Below, piece after piece: positions 8,084 to 16,958 of a stretch of DNA of 64,000 nucleotides. The translations under genes and the position numbers were made by a program. This DNA comes from Pseudomonadota bacterium (GTDB lineage: Bacteria; Myxococcota_A; UBA9042; GCA-2863065). Each line of letters starts with the position of its first letter. Position 1 is the first letter of the stretch. The DNA lies in contig SXOO01000217.1 in assembly GCA_005776725.1 (NCBI GenBank), forward strand, positions 1 through 64,000, in the 5' to 3' direction. Under the pieces are notes generated by a model that did no database searches, was not told the DNA's origin, and saw only the letters and a list, made by a program, of their open reading frames with translations.

Positions 8084-9505
8084 CTACTCGCGGGCGCCTG
8101 CCCTGAAGAGCTCGCGATCGCCGCGGCGGACGAGGAGGGTGATCACCTGTCCCTTCGAGACCCGCGCCACGGCCTTGGCCAGGTCCTCCGACGTCCGAAC
8201 GGCGGCCTTACCCACCTTCAGGATCACGTCGCCAGGCTGCAGTTGCAGCTTCGCCGCCAGGCTAGAGGGCTCCACCGCGGTGACCACCACCCCGGCCTTC
8301 GCGGACAGCTGGAACCGCTGCGCCAGCTCGTCGTTTACGTCGGACACCCGGACGCCGAGCGCCGTGGGCCCGGAGTCGCTCGGGGCCTCGCCGACTTCGG
8401 GCGCCTCACCCCCGCGTGTGAGCGCGGCTAGCGTGACGTCGAGGCGCGCTGCCTTGCCGTCGCGCCACAGCTCCACCGTCACGGCGCGGCCCGCGCCCGC
8501 GTTCGACGCGAGCCACCGCAGCGACTTCGAGCTGTCGACCCGCTTCCCGTCGAAGGCGAGGACCACGTCACCGGGGCGGATCCCGGCCTTCTCGGCGGGG
8601 CCCCCCGGGACCACCTCGTTCACCAGCGCGCCCGAGGGGGCCGAGAGGCCCAGCTGGTTGGCGATCTCTTGGTCCACGTCCTGGATCATGAGGCCGAGCA
8701 TGCTCCGCTTCACGCGGCCGCCGTCCTTCAGCTGCGGGAGCACCGTCTTGACCATGTCGATCGGGACGGCGAAGCCGATGCCTTGGCCCGCCGAGTTGAT
8801 CGCGGTGTTCACCCCCACGACCTCGCCACGCATGTTGATGAGCGGGCCCCCGGAGTTGCCCGGGTTGATGCTGGCGTCGGTCTGGATGAAGTCCTCGTAG
8901 AGGTCGGTCTTGCCGTCCGGAGCCACGCCGACGCGGCCCTTGGCGCTGACGATCCCGGCGGTGACGGTCTGGGCGAGGCCGAACGGGCTGCCGATGGCAA
9001 TCACCCAGTCGCCGATCTCCACCTCGTCCGAGCGCCCGAGCGGCGCCACCGTGAGCCGCTGCCCCGTGGGCTCGAACTTCACGAGCGCGATGTCGGTCTG
9101 GGGATCGGTTCCCACCACCTTCGCTTCGAACTCCCGCCGGTCGGCGAGGCGCACCTTGATGCTCTCGGCCCCGTCGACCACATGGTTGTTGGTGACCACC
9201 CAGCCATCGGCGTGGATCACGAAGCCCGTCCCCAGCCCGTCGCGGTGATGGCCGCGCCGTCCAAAGCCGCCAGGGAGGCCGCTGCGCTTCTCCACACTGA
9301 TGAACACCACCGCCGGACCGACGTCCTTCACCAGACGGTTGAACGAGGTCCGGGCGACGGGGTCGTCCGGCGTGAGCGCGGCCGTGCTGTTCTCCCGTTC
9401 GCTCCACAGACGGTCGGCGTGTGCGTCGCGCGGCTCCAGGGAGAAGCCGGCGCCCAACCCAACGGCCAGCGCCAGCGCGGCCAGGACCCAACGGAGCTGC
9501 TTCAT
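8084..9505 (-). CDS. HtrA/DegP-family periplasmic serine protease with two PDZ domains
   Basis: The start at 9505 (MKQLRWVLAALALAVGLG) is preceded by AGAGG 7 nt upstream; the longer track ORF adds 38 residues with no signal peptide. The 473-aa product has a signal peptide cleaved near AHA30, then a trypsin-like domain with the full triad: His108 (TNNHVV), Asp138 (TDIALV) and Ser218 (NPGNSGGPL). Two PDZ domains follow, at roughly 255-345 and 375-470. The family degrades or refolds damaged envelope proteins. The upstream region shared with the divergent RNA-modification gene holds a GGAAC…GTTCC inverted repeat that could serve an ECF sigma factor, consistent with envelope-stress control but unproven. 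The NAGPA gene follows 83 bp downstream on the same strand. Confidence 0.93.
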   Translation of the reverse strand: MKQLRWVLAALALAVGLGAGFSLEPRDAHADRLWSERENSTAALTPDDPVARTSFNRLVKDVGPAVVFISVEKRSGLPGGFGRRGHHRDGLGTGFVIHADGWVVTNNHVVDGAESIKVRLADRREFEAKVVGTDPQTDIALVKFEPTGQRLTVAPLGRSDEVEIGDWVIAIGSPFGLAQTVTAGIVSAKGRVGVAPDGKTDLYEDFIQTDASINPGNSGGPLINMRGEVVGVNTAINSAGQGIGFAVPIDMVKTVLPQLKDGGRVKRSMLGLMIQDVDQEIANQLGLSAPSGALVNEVVPGGPAEKAGIRPGDVVLAFDGKRVDSSKSLRWLASNAGAGRAVTVELWRDGKAARLDVTLAALTRGGEAPEVGEAPSDSGPTALGVRVSDVNDELAQRFQLSAKAGVVVTAVEPSSLAAKLQLQPGDVILKVGKAAVRTSEDLAKAVARVSKGQVITLLVRRGDRELFRAGARE

Positions 9506-9570
9506 CTCATACCTCTCAGGTGAGCGGAGTTGCGGTGCCGCGCCTCCCGCCTGGCGGCGCGCCCCCCTTG

Positions 9571-9595
9571 GGAACTGCCGGTGGCGTGGGGTTCC
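9571..9595. promoter_or_regulatory. GGAAC-N15-GTTCC inverted repeat between htrA and the RNA-modification gene
   Basis: Five-bp arms in inverted orientation lie in the 152-bp divergent intergenic region. Read on either strand this gives a GGAAC-type -35 with TCC about 16 nt later, the general layout of ECF (sigma-E-like) promoters. It could equally be an operator or coincidence. Confidence 0.22.
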
Positions 9596-9657
9596 ACGGT
9601 CACTGCATCCGGAACCCAAGGGCGCTGCCCGCTATTCCGTGCGAAGCTCGGCGCGCG

Positions 9658-11484
9658 ATGAACGATTGCCCCCACCGCCCCGAGTGCCCCGGTTGTGATC
9701 TGGCCGAGCTGTCATACGAGGCGGGGCTGATGCGCAAGGCCGAGAGCGTCTCTGCCGCGCTGGCCGAGTATCCCGGCTCGCCCGAGGTTTTGGCCTGCGC
9801 TGGCGTAGTCCAGCGCTTCGAGTGGCGGACCCGCGTCAAGTGGGTGGTGGATGGGGATCGCATCGGCTTGTACGGCCCCGGACACGTGGTGGTCGATACC
9901 CCCGAGTGTCGGGTGGCCCCGAGGGCGGCGCTCGAGGTCGCGGCGATCCTGCGCGAGGCCGCGCGGCGCTTGGGGGAGGGGGACGGCCAGGCCCGGCTCT
10001 CCGGCGTCGACCTCCGCGTGACGGAGCGGAGCGAGGTCGCCGTGGTGCTCATCGTGGAGGCGGAGGAGGGCGCTACGGCGCGCCGGCTCGCGGAGCGCCT
10101 CGCCGCCGCCCTCCCCGAGGGTCCCAGCGCAGCGGTGGAGGGCGCCTCGGCCCGCCCCTGGCGCGTCGTGAGTGTGGCCGCGTCGCATCGGCGCCCCGGC
10201 GCCCACACCGTGCTCGGCGGCGCGCCCGAGCCGCTGCGTGGCCAGTCGGTGATCAGCGACCGGATCGGCCGCTCCACGGCGGCCTTTCCGCCGGGCGCGT
10301 TCTCGCAGGCCCACCGCGACGGCGCCACGGCCCTCCACGACGCTGTCCTAGCGGCTGCTGGCCGGCCCGGGACCGCCGTGGACCTCCACGCCGGCACGGG
10401 GGGCATCGCCTTCGCGCTGGCGAAAGTGTCGCGGCGCGTCATCGCGGTGGAGCCCTTCCCGCCGGCCGCCGACGCCGCGCGGCGGTTGGCACCGCGAAAC
10501 GTGGAGGTGATTACCGGGCGGGCGGAGGACGCCTGGGGCCGGCAAGACGGGGCCGGTCGGGGCCCGGGTCGCGAACAGGGCTTCGGCGGAGGGCGACACC
10601 CCGAGGGCGGGCCCCAGCGCCCCCGCCGCGAGCACGAGTCGCTGCGACCGCTGGTTCTGGTAGCCGATCCGCCGCGCACCGGCCTCACGATGGAGAGCAT
10701 CCGCGCCATGGTGCAAGCCGCACCAGACAGCATCGTGATGGTCAGCTGCGATCCGCTGACGCTGGCGCGGGATCTCGACGCGTTGCGCTCGCTCGGATAC
10801 GCCGCCACGACCCCCGCTCAGCCGCTGGACCTGATGCCCTGGACACACCACGTGGAGACGGTGGTGCGGCTCGTCCCCGTGCCGCCCGAGGTGGTCACCA
10901 CACTCGCGGAGGATCTGGTTCTCGCCGAGAAGCCGGCGCTCCTCCCCACGATCCCGCACCCCGAGTGGCCCGACTCGCTGCTCGATCGAGTGCGGCGCGC
11001 GGTCTCTCCCGAGCTTCAGGCCGCGCATCGCCTGGACGTGGGGACGAGCGGGCTGGTCGTCTTCAGTCCTCGTGGGTCGCAGGTGCTCCTCGGCGCCGAG
11101 AAGACCTACCGCGCGTGGGTGCGCGGGATCACCCGACGGAAGGGCCACCTGACGATGCCGTTGGACGAGGATGGGCGGAGCGTGCCCGCGTCCACGCACT
11201 TCCACCGCCTCCGCGTCGTGGCCGGCCACTCGCTCGTCGAGGCCACTCTTGGGACGGGGCGACGGCATCAGCTCCGCCGTCACTTCGCCGCGATCGGCCA
11301 CCCCATCCTCGGTGACGCGCGCTACGGCGACCCCAGGACCAACGCGTACGTGTATGCCCGCCACGGCCTCTTCAGGCCCTTCCTGCACGCGGAGCGGCTG
11401 GCGCTCCCGGATGGTCACGTCTTCGAGAGCAGCCTGGCGCCGGACCTGGCAGCCGCCCTCGCGCGCGCCGAGGCCGAGAGCTAA
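9658..11484 (+). CDS. Fusion: RlmD/TrmA-type rRNA m5U methyltransferase plus RluA-type pseudouridine synthase
   Basis: The start at 9658 gives 608 aa beginning MNDCPHRPECPGCD. Cys4, Cys10, Cys13 and Cys84 match the four-Cys iron-sulfur site of RlmD-type enzymes. The SAM domain has VDLHAGTGGIAFALA, VADPPRTGL, the catalytic Cys364 in SCDPLTLARDL, and the family's terminal HHVETVVRL. Residues 415-608 are an RluA-family synthase with catalytic Asp460 in AHRLDVGTSG and the GRRHQLRRHFAAIGHPILGD signature. Each half is close to stand-alone length minus an RNA-binding S4 or TRAM domain, neither of which is visible. A low-complexity Gly/Arg insert (about 294-329) interrupts the methyltransferase domain. 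One protein may modify two RNA positions. No strong Shine-Dalgarno is seen. Confidence 0.9.
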   Translation: MNDCPHRPECPGCDLAELSYEAGLMRKAESVSAALAEYPGSPEVLACAGVVQRFEWRTRVKWVVDGDRIGLYGPGHVVVDTPECRVAPRAALEVAAILREAARRLGEGDGQARLSGVDLRVTERSEVAVVLIVEAEEGATARRLAERLAAALPEGPSAAVEGASARPWRVVSVAASHRRPGAHTVLGGAPEPLRGQSVISDRIGRSTAAFPPGAFSQAHRDGATALHDAVLAAAGRPGTAVDLHAGTGGIAFALAKVSRRVIAVEPFPPAADAARRLAPRNVEVITGRAEDAWGRQDGAGRGPGREQGFGGGRHPEGGPQRPRREHESLRPLVLVADPPRTGLTMESIRAMVQAAPDSIVMVSCDPLTLARDLDALRSLGYAATTPAQPLDLMPWTHHVETVVRLVPVPPEVVTTLAEDLVLAEKPALLPTIPHPEWPDSLLDRVRRAVSPELQAAHRLDVGTSGLVVFSPRGSQVLLGAEKTYRAWVRGITRRKGHLTMPLDEDGRSVPASTHFHRLRVVAGHSLVEATLGTGRRHQLRRHFAAIGHPILGDARYGDPRTNAYVYARHGLFRPFLHAERLALPDGHVFESSLAPDLAAALARAEAES

Positions 11485-11488
11485 CGCG

Positions 11489-12262
11489 TCACTGAAACGC
11501 GGCTGCGGTGATCACGTAGTCCAGGACGAAGATCGCGATGAAGCTCGAGACCACGGCGGCCGTGGTGGCCGCGCCCACCCCGCGTGCGCCGCCTGATGCG
11601 GCGAGGCCTCTATGACATGCGATGAGTGAGATCGTGGCTCCGAAGACCACGCTCTTCACCACCCCCACGCTGATGTCCCGTGGTGACAGGTAGCGGTTGA
11701 TGTTGCGCATGTACGACCCTGGATCGATGCGCATCACCTCCACAGCGACGTAGTAGCTGGCGAGCATGCCGAGGACGATGAACAGCATCGTGAGCAGCGG
11801 GAGCATGAGCACGCCCGCGACGAGGCGCGGGACCACGAGGTAGTGGATCGGGCTCACGGCCATGGTCTTGAGCGCGTCGATCTGCTCCGTGACGCGCATC
11901 GTGCCGATCTCGGTGGCCATTGCGCTGGCGGCGCGACCCGCCACGATCAACGCGGTGAGCACCGGCCCAAGCTCGCGGCACAACGCGATTGCGATCGTGG
12001 AGCCCACGAGGCTCTCGGCCTTGAAGCGGCCGAAGCCCTCGATGAGCTGAAGCGCGAGCACGAGGCCCGAGAACGTGCCCGTGAGGAACACGATGAACAG
12101 GCTGCCCGCTCCGACGAACTCCATCTGCTGCAGGAAGAGCTGGGCGCGCCAGGGTCGCCGCGGCAGCCAGGCGAGCGACTGCCCGGCCAGGATTGTGAGC
12201 TCGCCGATGTCGCGAAGCAGCCCGCCGACCCGTTGCCACACTTGTTCCAATCCGCGGGTCAT
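11489..12262 (-). CDS. mlaE: MlaE-family ABC transporter permease
   Basis: The start at 12262 (MTRGLEQVWQRVGG) gives 257 aa, the usual MlaE/YrbE length; the longer track ORF is an artefact. Five or six hydrophobic segments and the family stretches FSGLVLALQ, ELGPVLTALIVAGRAASAMATEIGTM, and VTEQIDALKTM are clear. MlaE is the inner-membrane permease of the lipid transporter that moves phospholipids between the outer and inner membranes. The usual partners (ATPase MlaF, MCE protein MlaD) are not adjacent, so the rest of the complex is encoded elsewhere. The stop codon lies 4 bp from the convergent fusion gene, leaving no room for an intrinsic terminator. The 133-bp upstream region is shared with a divergent regulator. 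Confidence 0.92.
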   Translation of the reverse strand: MTRGLEQVWQRVGGLLRDIGELTILAGQSLAWLPRRPWRAQLFLQQMEFVGAGSLFIVFLTGTFSGLVLALQLIEGFGRFKAESLVGSTIAIALCRELGPVLTALIVAGRAASAMATEIGTMRVTEQIDALKTMAVSPIHYLVVPRLVAGVLMLPLLTMLFIVLGMLASYYVAVEVMRIDPGSYMRNINRYLSPRDISVGVVKSVVFGATISLIACHRGLAASGGARGVGAATTAAVVSSFIAIFVLDYVITAAAFQ

Positions 12263-12401
12263 CGGTGGGGACCGAGAACGGTTTGGTCTCTTTCGAAGGT
12301 GCGCACCGAAAGTAGTCTTACACGCGTTCTGTCGGAATGCCGAACACCGTGTCCGGCGCGCAGCAGCGGCGCGGGGCGTGGGCTGACCGAAGCAGGTGGT
12401 G

Positions 12402-14423
12402 ATGTCGCGACTATTGCTCATCGATGACGACGCCGAGTTCCGGCATACGCTGGCGAGTGCCTTGCGCGATCTCGGCCACACGGTAGTGGAGGCCGGGCGG
12501 GCCGCTGACGCGGACGCGGAGCTCGCGCGTGCCTCGGTGGATCTCTGCGTCCTCGACGGTCTCCTGCCCGACGCGACGGGCCTCGAGTGGTTGGCGCGTC
12601 GGCGGGGCGCTGACGACAAGCTGCGCGTGGCCTTCGTCTCGGCGTACTGGCGCGACGCAGCGTCCCGTTCGCGCCTGCAGCACGAGCTGTGGGTCGACAT
12701 GATCTTCGTGAAGCCCATCGATCCCCTGTACCTGGCCCACGAGCTCGACAGCACGCTCGCCTCACCCTCGCCCAGCCCGGTGCTTCGCGACCACCTCCCG
12801 GAGCTCCGCTCGCGTTACGCCGCGAATCTCCCAGGCCGAATCGACGCGGCCGAGGCCGCGGTGGACCGTGCACACGCGCTGTTCGGGAAGGCCGCCAGCG
12901 CTGCGGTGGGGAGCGCGGTCGCTGACGCCGTGCACCTCGCGCACCGGCTGCGTGGCACGGCGGGCTCCTATGGCTTCCCGGCAGTGAGCCTCGCGTTCGG
13001 CCGCCTGGAGTCGCTGCTCAGGGGGCTCCCGGTGGACGCCGAGCCGCCGAGCGAGCTCTGGGATGCAGCGACCACCGCCCTCAAGGACGCGCGCGCCGCG
13101 GGGCCCGTGCCCCGCCCTATGGGCATCGACGCAGCGCGCGCCCTCGGGGCTCATCGGGGGCGCGTGCTGCTGCTCGACGACGATCCGGACTTCCTCCGCC
13201 TGGTCGCGGCCATCGCGGCGCGTTCCGCGATCGAGGTGATCCCCGCAACGTCCGAGAAGGACGCCATTGCGATCTGCGCCACGCTGCCGGTTGACGGGGC
13301 CATCGTGGACGTCAACGTCGAGGGGCGAGGGACCTATCCGGTCGTTCGGAAGCTGCGCGCGCTGCCTGGGCGCGAACGGCTGCCAGTGGCGTTCGTCTCG
13401 GCCGACAACTCGGTCGCGACGCGCGCCGCCGCGGCGCACGCGGGCGCTGTGCGGTTCCTCGACAAGCCGGTTGAACCCGACCTGCTCGTGGAGCTCGCCA
13501 ACGAGCTGGTCTCCCTGGCTCGCCGGAACCACTCGCGGGTGCTCATCGTGGATGACGACCCCGACTACGTGCAGCTTGCCTCCACACTACTCGGAGACGC
13601 TGGGATCGAGAGCATCTCGGCCGGCTCCGTGGACGCCGCGTTGAATGAGCTGGACGTGCGCCGGCCCGACCTCGTGCTCTGCGACCTCTACCTGCCCATG
13701 GGGGATGACGACGTCCGCGCGGTGGGCGGTCTGGATCTCTGCCGGACCATGCGCCTCTCGCCGCGCTACGACGACATCCCCGTGGTGCTCGTGACTGCGC
13801 GTCCGGACGTGGCGAGCCGCTTGGAGGCGTTTCGCGCTGGCGCCGATGACTACGTGGTGAAGCCCGTGATCCCGGAGGAGCTGCTCGCCCGCGTGCGGGT
13901 GCGGCTGGACCGCGCGCACCTCATCCGGCGCGCAGCCGAGATCGACCCTACGACTGGGCTGATGGTGCGGCGTGCGTTCGCTCGGCAGCTGGCGTCGGCG
14001 CTGTCGGAGGCCCGCCGGCACGGCCGCCCGCTGTCCGTGGCGCTCATCGACCTGGATCACTTCAAGGGCGTGAACGACACGCAGGGCCACCTGGCCGGCG
14101 ACCGCGTGCTCGAGGGGATCGGCGCGCTGATGCGGCGGAGCTTCCGCGTCTACGACATCGTGGGTCGCTGGGGGGGGGAGGAGCTCGTTGTGGCGTTTCC
14201 CGGCGAAGCACGGCAAGTCGCTGCCGTGGTGACCGAGCGGTTGCTCGCCGAGACGCGGGAGCTCGCCTTCGAAGGCGACAAGGGCACGTTCTCGGTGACG
14301 TTCACCGCCGGCGTGGCGAGCTCGGACGAGGCGCCCACGCTGGAGGCGCTGATGACCATCACCGACCGACGGCTCTACCTTGGCAAGCGTCAGGGAAGGG
14401 CGCGCGTGGTGCGGGACGGTTGA
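12402..14423 (+). CDS. Multi-receiver diguanylate cyclase (REC-Hpt-REC-REC-GGDEF)
   Basis: The track begins at GTG GTG ATG; I use the ATG at 12402 (673 aa). REC1 (1-120, Asp52) is followed by an Hpt domain with His181 in LAHRLRGTAGSYGF. REC2 (252-372, Asp303) and REC3 (378-503, Asp428) come next, then a GGDEF domain. The active-site sequence is GGEEL (591-595), which keeps cyclase activity in the family. RVYD five residues upstream is a complete product-inhibition I-site. The protein should make cyclic-di-GMP under phosphorelay control, with an internal Hpt able to pass phosphate between receivers. No histidine kinase is adjacent. It is cytoplasmic, with no membrane segments. Confidence 0.9.
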   Translation: MSRLLLIDDDAEFRHTLASALRDLGHTVVEAGRAADADAELARASVDLCVLDGLLPDATGLEWLARRRGADDKLRVAFVSAYWRDAASRSRLQHELWVDMIFVKPIDPLYLAHELDSTLASPSPSPVLRDHLPELRSRYAANLPGRIDAAEAAVDRAHALFGKAASAAVGSAVADAVHLAHRLRGTAGSYGFPAVSLAFGRLESLLRGLPVDAEPPSELWDAATTALKDARAAGPVPRPMGIDAARALGAHRGRVLLLDDDPDFLRLVAAIAARSAIEVIPATSEKDAIAICATLPVDGAIVDVNVEGRGTYPVVRKLRALPGRERLPVAFVSADNSVATRAAAAHAGAVRFLDKPVEPDLLVELANELVSLARRNHSRVLIVDDDPDYVQLASTLLGDAGIESISAGSVDAALNELDVRRPDLVLCDLYLPMGDDDVRAVGGLDLCRTMRLSPRYDDIPVVLVTARPDVASRLEAFRAGADDYVVKPVIPEELLARVRVRLDRAHLIRRAAEIDPTTGLMVRRAFARQLASALSEARRHGRPLSVALIDLDHFKGVNDTQGHLAGDRVLEGIGALMRRSFRVYDIVGRWGGEELVVAFPGEARQVAAVVTERLLAETRELAFEGDKGTFSVTFTAGVASSDEAPTLEALMTITDRRLYLGKRQGRARVVRDG

Positions 14424-14453
14424 CCTGTCCCGGCAGCGCCCGATCGGTCCAGC

Positions 14454-15020
14454 TCAGAACGGGATGTCGTCGTCCGTGAAGGTGCCGCCCTGGGGGCCCG
14501 ACGGGCCTCCGCCGAAGCCGCCGCCACCCTGAGGGGGCGGGCCACCCGGAGGCGGGCCGTCGTACCCACCGCTGTTTCCGCCGCGTGGCGCGCCGCCACC
14601 GCCCTGGGGACGACCGCCGTAACCGCCGCCACCGCCGCCGCCGCGCGGCGCGCCGCCTTGGGGAGCTTCGTAGCCGCCCTCGCCCTGCTCCTGTCGGCCG
14701 CCGAGGAACTGCAGCGCCTGCACCTTGACCTCGGTGGTGTAGCGCTTGGCGCCCTCTTTGTCTTGCCACTCGCGGGTCTCGAGCTTGCCCTCGATGTAGA
14801 CCTCACGGCCCTTCTTCAGGTACTGCCCGGCGAGCTCCGCAGTGCGACCCCAGGCAACGATGCGGTGCCACTCGGTCTTGTCCTGCTTCTGGCCGTTCTT
14901 GTCGGTATAGCCCTCGTCCGTGGCGATATTGAAGTTGGCCACGGCCTGGCCGCCCGGCGTGTAGCGCACGTCTGGATCAGCGCCCAGACGCCCGATCAGG
15001 ATGACTTTGTTGACGGACAC
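14454..15020 (-). CDS. ssb: Single-stranded DNA-binding protein
   Basis: A GTG at 15020 with GGGGAGAG upstream gives 188 aa starting [13 protein letters not shown]; the track's earlier ATG adds 13 residues absent from the family. The OB-fold occupies about 1-110 ([33 protein letters not shown]). A long Gly/Pro/Gln-rich tail follows and ends FTDDDIPF, the conserved acidic tip that recruits replication and repair partners. The protein coats single-stranded DNA during replication, repair and recombination. It follows the menaquinone operon by 103 bp but has its own candidate promoter, so it is probably a separate unit. It is convergent with the GGDEF gene. Confidence 0.97.
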   Translation of the reverse strand: MSVNKVILIGRLGADPDVRYTPGGQAVANFNIATDEGYTDKNGQKQDKTEWHRIVAWGRTAELAGQYLKKGREVYIEGKLETREWQDKEGAKRYTTEVKVQALQFLGGRQEQGEGGYEAPQGGAPRGGGGGGGYGGRPQGGGGAPRGGNSGGYDGPPPGGPPPQGGGGFGGGPSGPQGGTFTDDDIPF

Positions 15021-15049
15021 GAGAACTCTCCCCGGTGGATGGATGCCGT

Positions 15050-15078
15050 GGGATACCACTGAACAGACGAGACGTAAA
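15050..15078 (-). promoter_or_regulatory. Candidate sigma-70 promoter of ssb
   Basis: Read on the minus strand: TTTACG, a 17-bp spacer, then TATCCC. The predicted start near 15043 gives a leader of about 23 nt that contains the GGGGAGAG Shine-Dalgarno. The match to consensus is moderate. Confidence 0.4.
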
Positions 15079-15123
15079 GTCGGCTTCGCACGGGGCGTTG
15101 GCCGTGTTGGCGGCGTGTCGCGA

Positions 15124-15846
15124 TCAGGGGTTCATGGGGGGGAGAGCCGCTGGGCGGCGACCCACGAAGAGGTTCGTCCCGCCGAAGTTGAAGCGCTTCA
15201 CGGAGACGTCCTGCAGCCCGGCGGCGCGCATCAGATCCATGAACTCGGGTGGCGTGGGGAAGCGGGCGATGGACTCGTGGAGGTAGTGGTATTCACGCGC
15301 ACCAGAGAGCGCGGCGCCGATGCGCGGCACCACCTTGTGGACGTAGAAGCGCGCGAAGGGCCCAAGGAGGCCCTCGGGCTCCCCCAGCTCGAGCACGGCG
15401 ACGTAGCCGCCGGGCCGCACCACCCGCGCGAGCTCTCGCAGGCCCTTGGCCCGATCGGGCACGTTGCGGATGCCGAAGCTGATCGCGGCGGCGTCGAAGC
15501 GCGCATCGGCGAATGGCAGAGCCTCGCAGTCCCCGAGCTCCAGGGAGATCCTCGCGCCGAGCCCCCGCCGCTCCACTTTCGTGCGGCCGACCGCGAGCAT
15601 CTCGCGGCTGGGGTCCACCCCCACCACGCGGGCCTCGGGGTGTGCAGCCGCGGCGGCGAGCGCTACGTCTGCCGTGCCCGTGGCGACGTCCAGCACCTGG
15701 CTGAGCGGGCGCCCCAGCGCTCGGACCAGGGCGCGGCGCCACCGGCCGTCCATGCCGAAGCTGAGGACGCGGTTCAAGAGGTCGTAGCGGGCGGCGATGC
15801 GATCGAACATCTCGCCGCTGCCGCCTCGCGCCAGGGGCTCGCTCAT
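15124..15846 (-). CDS. menG: Demethylmenaquinone methyltransferase (MenG/UbiE)
   Basis: The ATG at 15846 gives 240 aa, the normal family length; the 630-aa track ORF is an upstream extension. It shows [21 protein letters not shown], the SAM-binding [36 protein letters not shown] and a C-terminal [13 protein letters not shown], all UbiE/MenG signatures. It catalyses the last step of menaquinone synthesis, C-methylation of demethylmenaquinone. Its start overlaps the stop of the polyprenyl synthase gene by 4 bp (ATGA), so it is the last gene of the menaquinone operon. With no ubiquinone genes nearby and a full men context, MenG is preferred over UbiE. Confidence 0.95.
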   Translation of the reverse strand: MSEPLARGGSGEMFDRIAARYDLLNRVLSFGMDGRWRRALVRALGRPLSQVLDVATGTADVALAAAAAHPEARVVGVDPSREMLAVGRTKVERRGLGARISLELGDCEALPFADARFDAAAISFGIRNVPDRAKGLRELARVVRPGGYVAVLELGEPEGLLGPFARFYVHKVVPRIGAALSGAREYHYLHESIARFPTPPEFMDLMRAAGLQDVSVKRFNFGGTNLFVGRRPAALPPMNP

Positions 15847-16958
15847 GCCCGGCGGCTCACTGCGCTGTCGATAACTGCCTCGAGGGCGCCTCGGGCCATC
15901 GACTCGGGCAGCCGCGCCAGCGCGTCCCGCGCCAGCTGGGCCTGAGCCTCGGCGAAGCGGCGCGTGGCCTCCACGGCGCCGGTCGCGCGCACGCGCTCCA
16001 GGATCGCGCGCACGCCGTCGGCCGTGTCGCCCTTGTCCGCCATGGCGCTGAGGGCGGCTTCCAGCGCCGGAAGAAAGCCCGGATCCGCCTCGCTCGCGAG
16101 GATGAACGGCCACGTGAGCTTCCCCTCGCGGAGGTCGGCGAGGACGTCCTTGCCGGTCGTGGCGGTGTCGCCGGTGAGATCGAGCACGTCGTCCATCAGC
16201 TGAAACGCCACGCCGAGGGCGTTGCCCGCCTGGCCGAGCGTGGCGAGCGTGTCGCCATCGAGCCCGCCGGCCGTCCCGCCCGCCACGAGGCCCCACCGAA
16301 ACAGCCCGGCGGTCTTGCCCTGAACCACACTCAGATAGACCTCTCGGCTGGGGTTGAGCCGACCCCGCTGCTCGAGCTGGATTGCCTCGGCGGACACCAT
16401 CTCGTGGATGGTCTCGAGCAGGCTCGACAGCAGGCGGCGGTGTCCCACGCTCTCCACCAGCTTCAGCGCGTGGACGAGCAGGTGGTCGCCCGCGAGGACG
16501 CTGGCGGAGTTGCCGAACACCATCCGGGCGGTGGGCGCCCCCCGCCGCTCCGTGCCCTCGTCGATCACGTCGTCGTGCAGCAGCGTCGCGTTGTGCACCA
16601 GCTCGCACGCGATGGCGAGGTCCCGCACGCCGCGATCGAGCGGCGCTCCCGGGGCTGTGGGGCGCGTGAGCTCGCGCCCGCCGAGCCGCGCGCCCAGGAG
16701 CACGCACAGCGGCCGAATCCGCTTCCCCGGCCGGGCGAGCAAGTAACGAGCGGCGCGCAGGGCAAGGTCGCCGACCTCCTCTCGGGTGGTGGCGGCGTGA
16801 GAGAGGTCCGTGGTGGCCTGGATCGCTGTCTCGAGCTCGACGAGGTCGTCCTGGAGCCAGCGGCGGAGCTCCTCCAGACGGACGGCCAGCGGAGCGAGCC
16901 CCACGCGACGAGAGACGTCTTCGAGTGGGAGCAGGACATCGCGGGTGTCGGGGGTCAT
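15843..16958 (-). CDS. Long-chain polyprenyl diphosphate synthase (menaquinone side chain)
   Basis: The ATG at 16958 has AGGAGG 7 nt upstream, the best Shine-Dalgarno in the operon, and gives 371 aa. The first aspartate-rich motif is HDDVIDEGTERRG and the second LMDDVLDLTGD. GKRIRPLCVLL and the KTAGLFRW stretch are typical of trans-prenyltransferases. Such enzymes condense isopentenyl diphosphate onto allylic starters to make C30-C50 chains; in this operon the product would be the tail attached by MenA. Chain length cannot be read from sequence alone. The gene overlaps menCE upstream and menG downstream, each by 4 bp. Confidence 0.93.
   Translation of the reverse strand: MTPDTRDVLLPLEDVSRRVGLAPLAVRLEELRRWLQDDLVELETAIQATTDLSHAATTREEVGDLALRAARYLLARPGKRIRPLCVLLGARLGGRELTRPTAPGAPLDRGVRDLAIACELVHNATLLHDDVIDEGTERRGAPTARMVFGNSASVLAGDHLLVHALKLVESVGHRRLLSSLLETIHEMVSAEAIQLEQRGRLNPSREVYLSVVQGKTAGLFRWGLVAGGTAGGLDGDTLATLGQAGNALGVAFQLMDDVLDLTGDTATTGKDVLADLREGKLTWPFILASEADPGFLPALEAALSAMADKGDTADGVRAILERVRATGAVEATRRFAEAQAQLARDALARLPESMARGALEAVIDSAVSRRA

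Noticed and set aside
12396-12401. GTG GTG as the start of the GGDEF regulator
   Set aside because: The ATG at 12402 has better spacing from the upstream AGG; the earlier GTGs would add only two residues.
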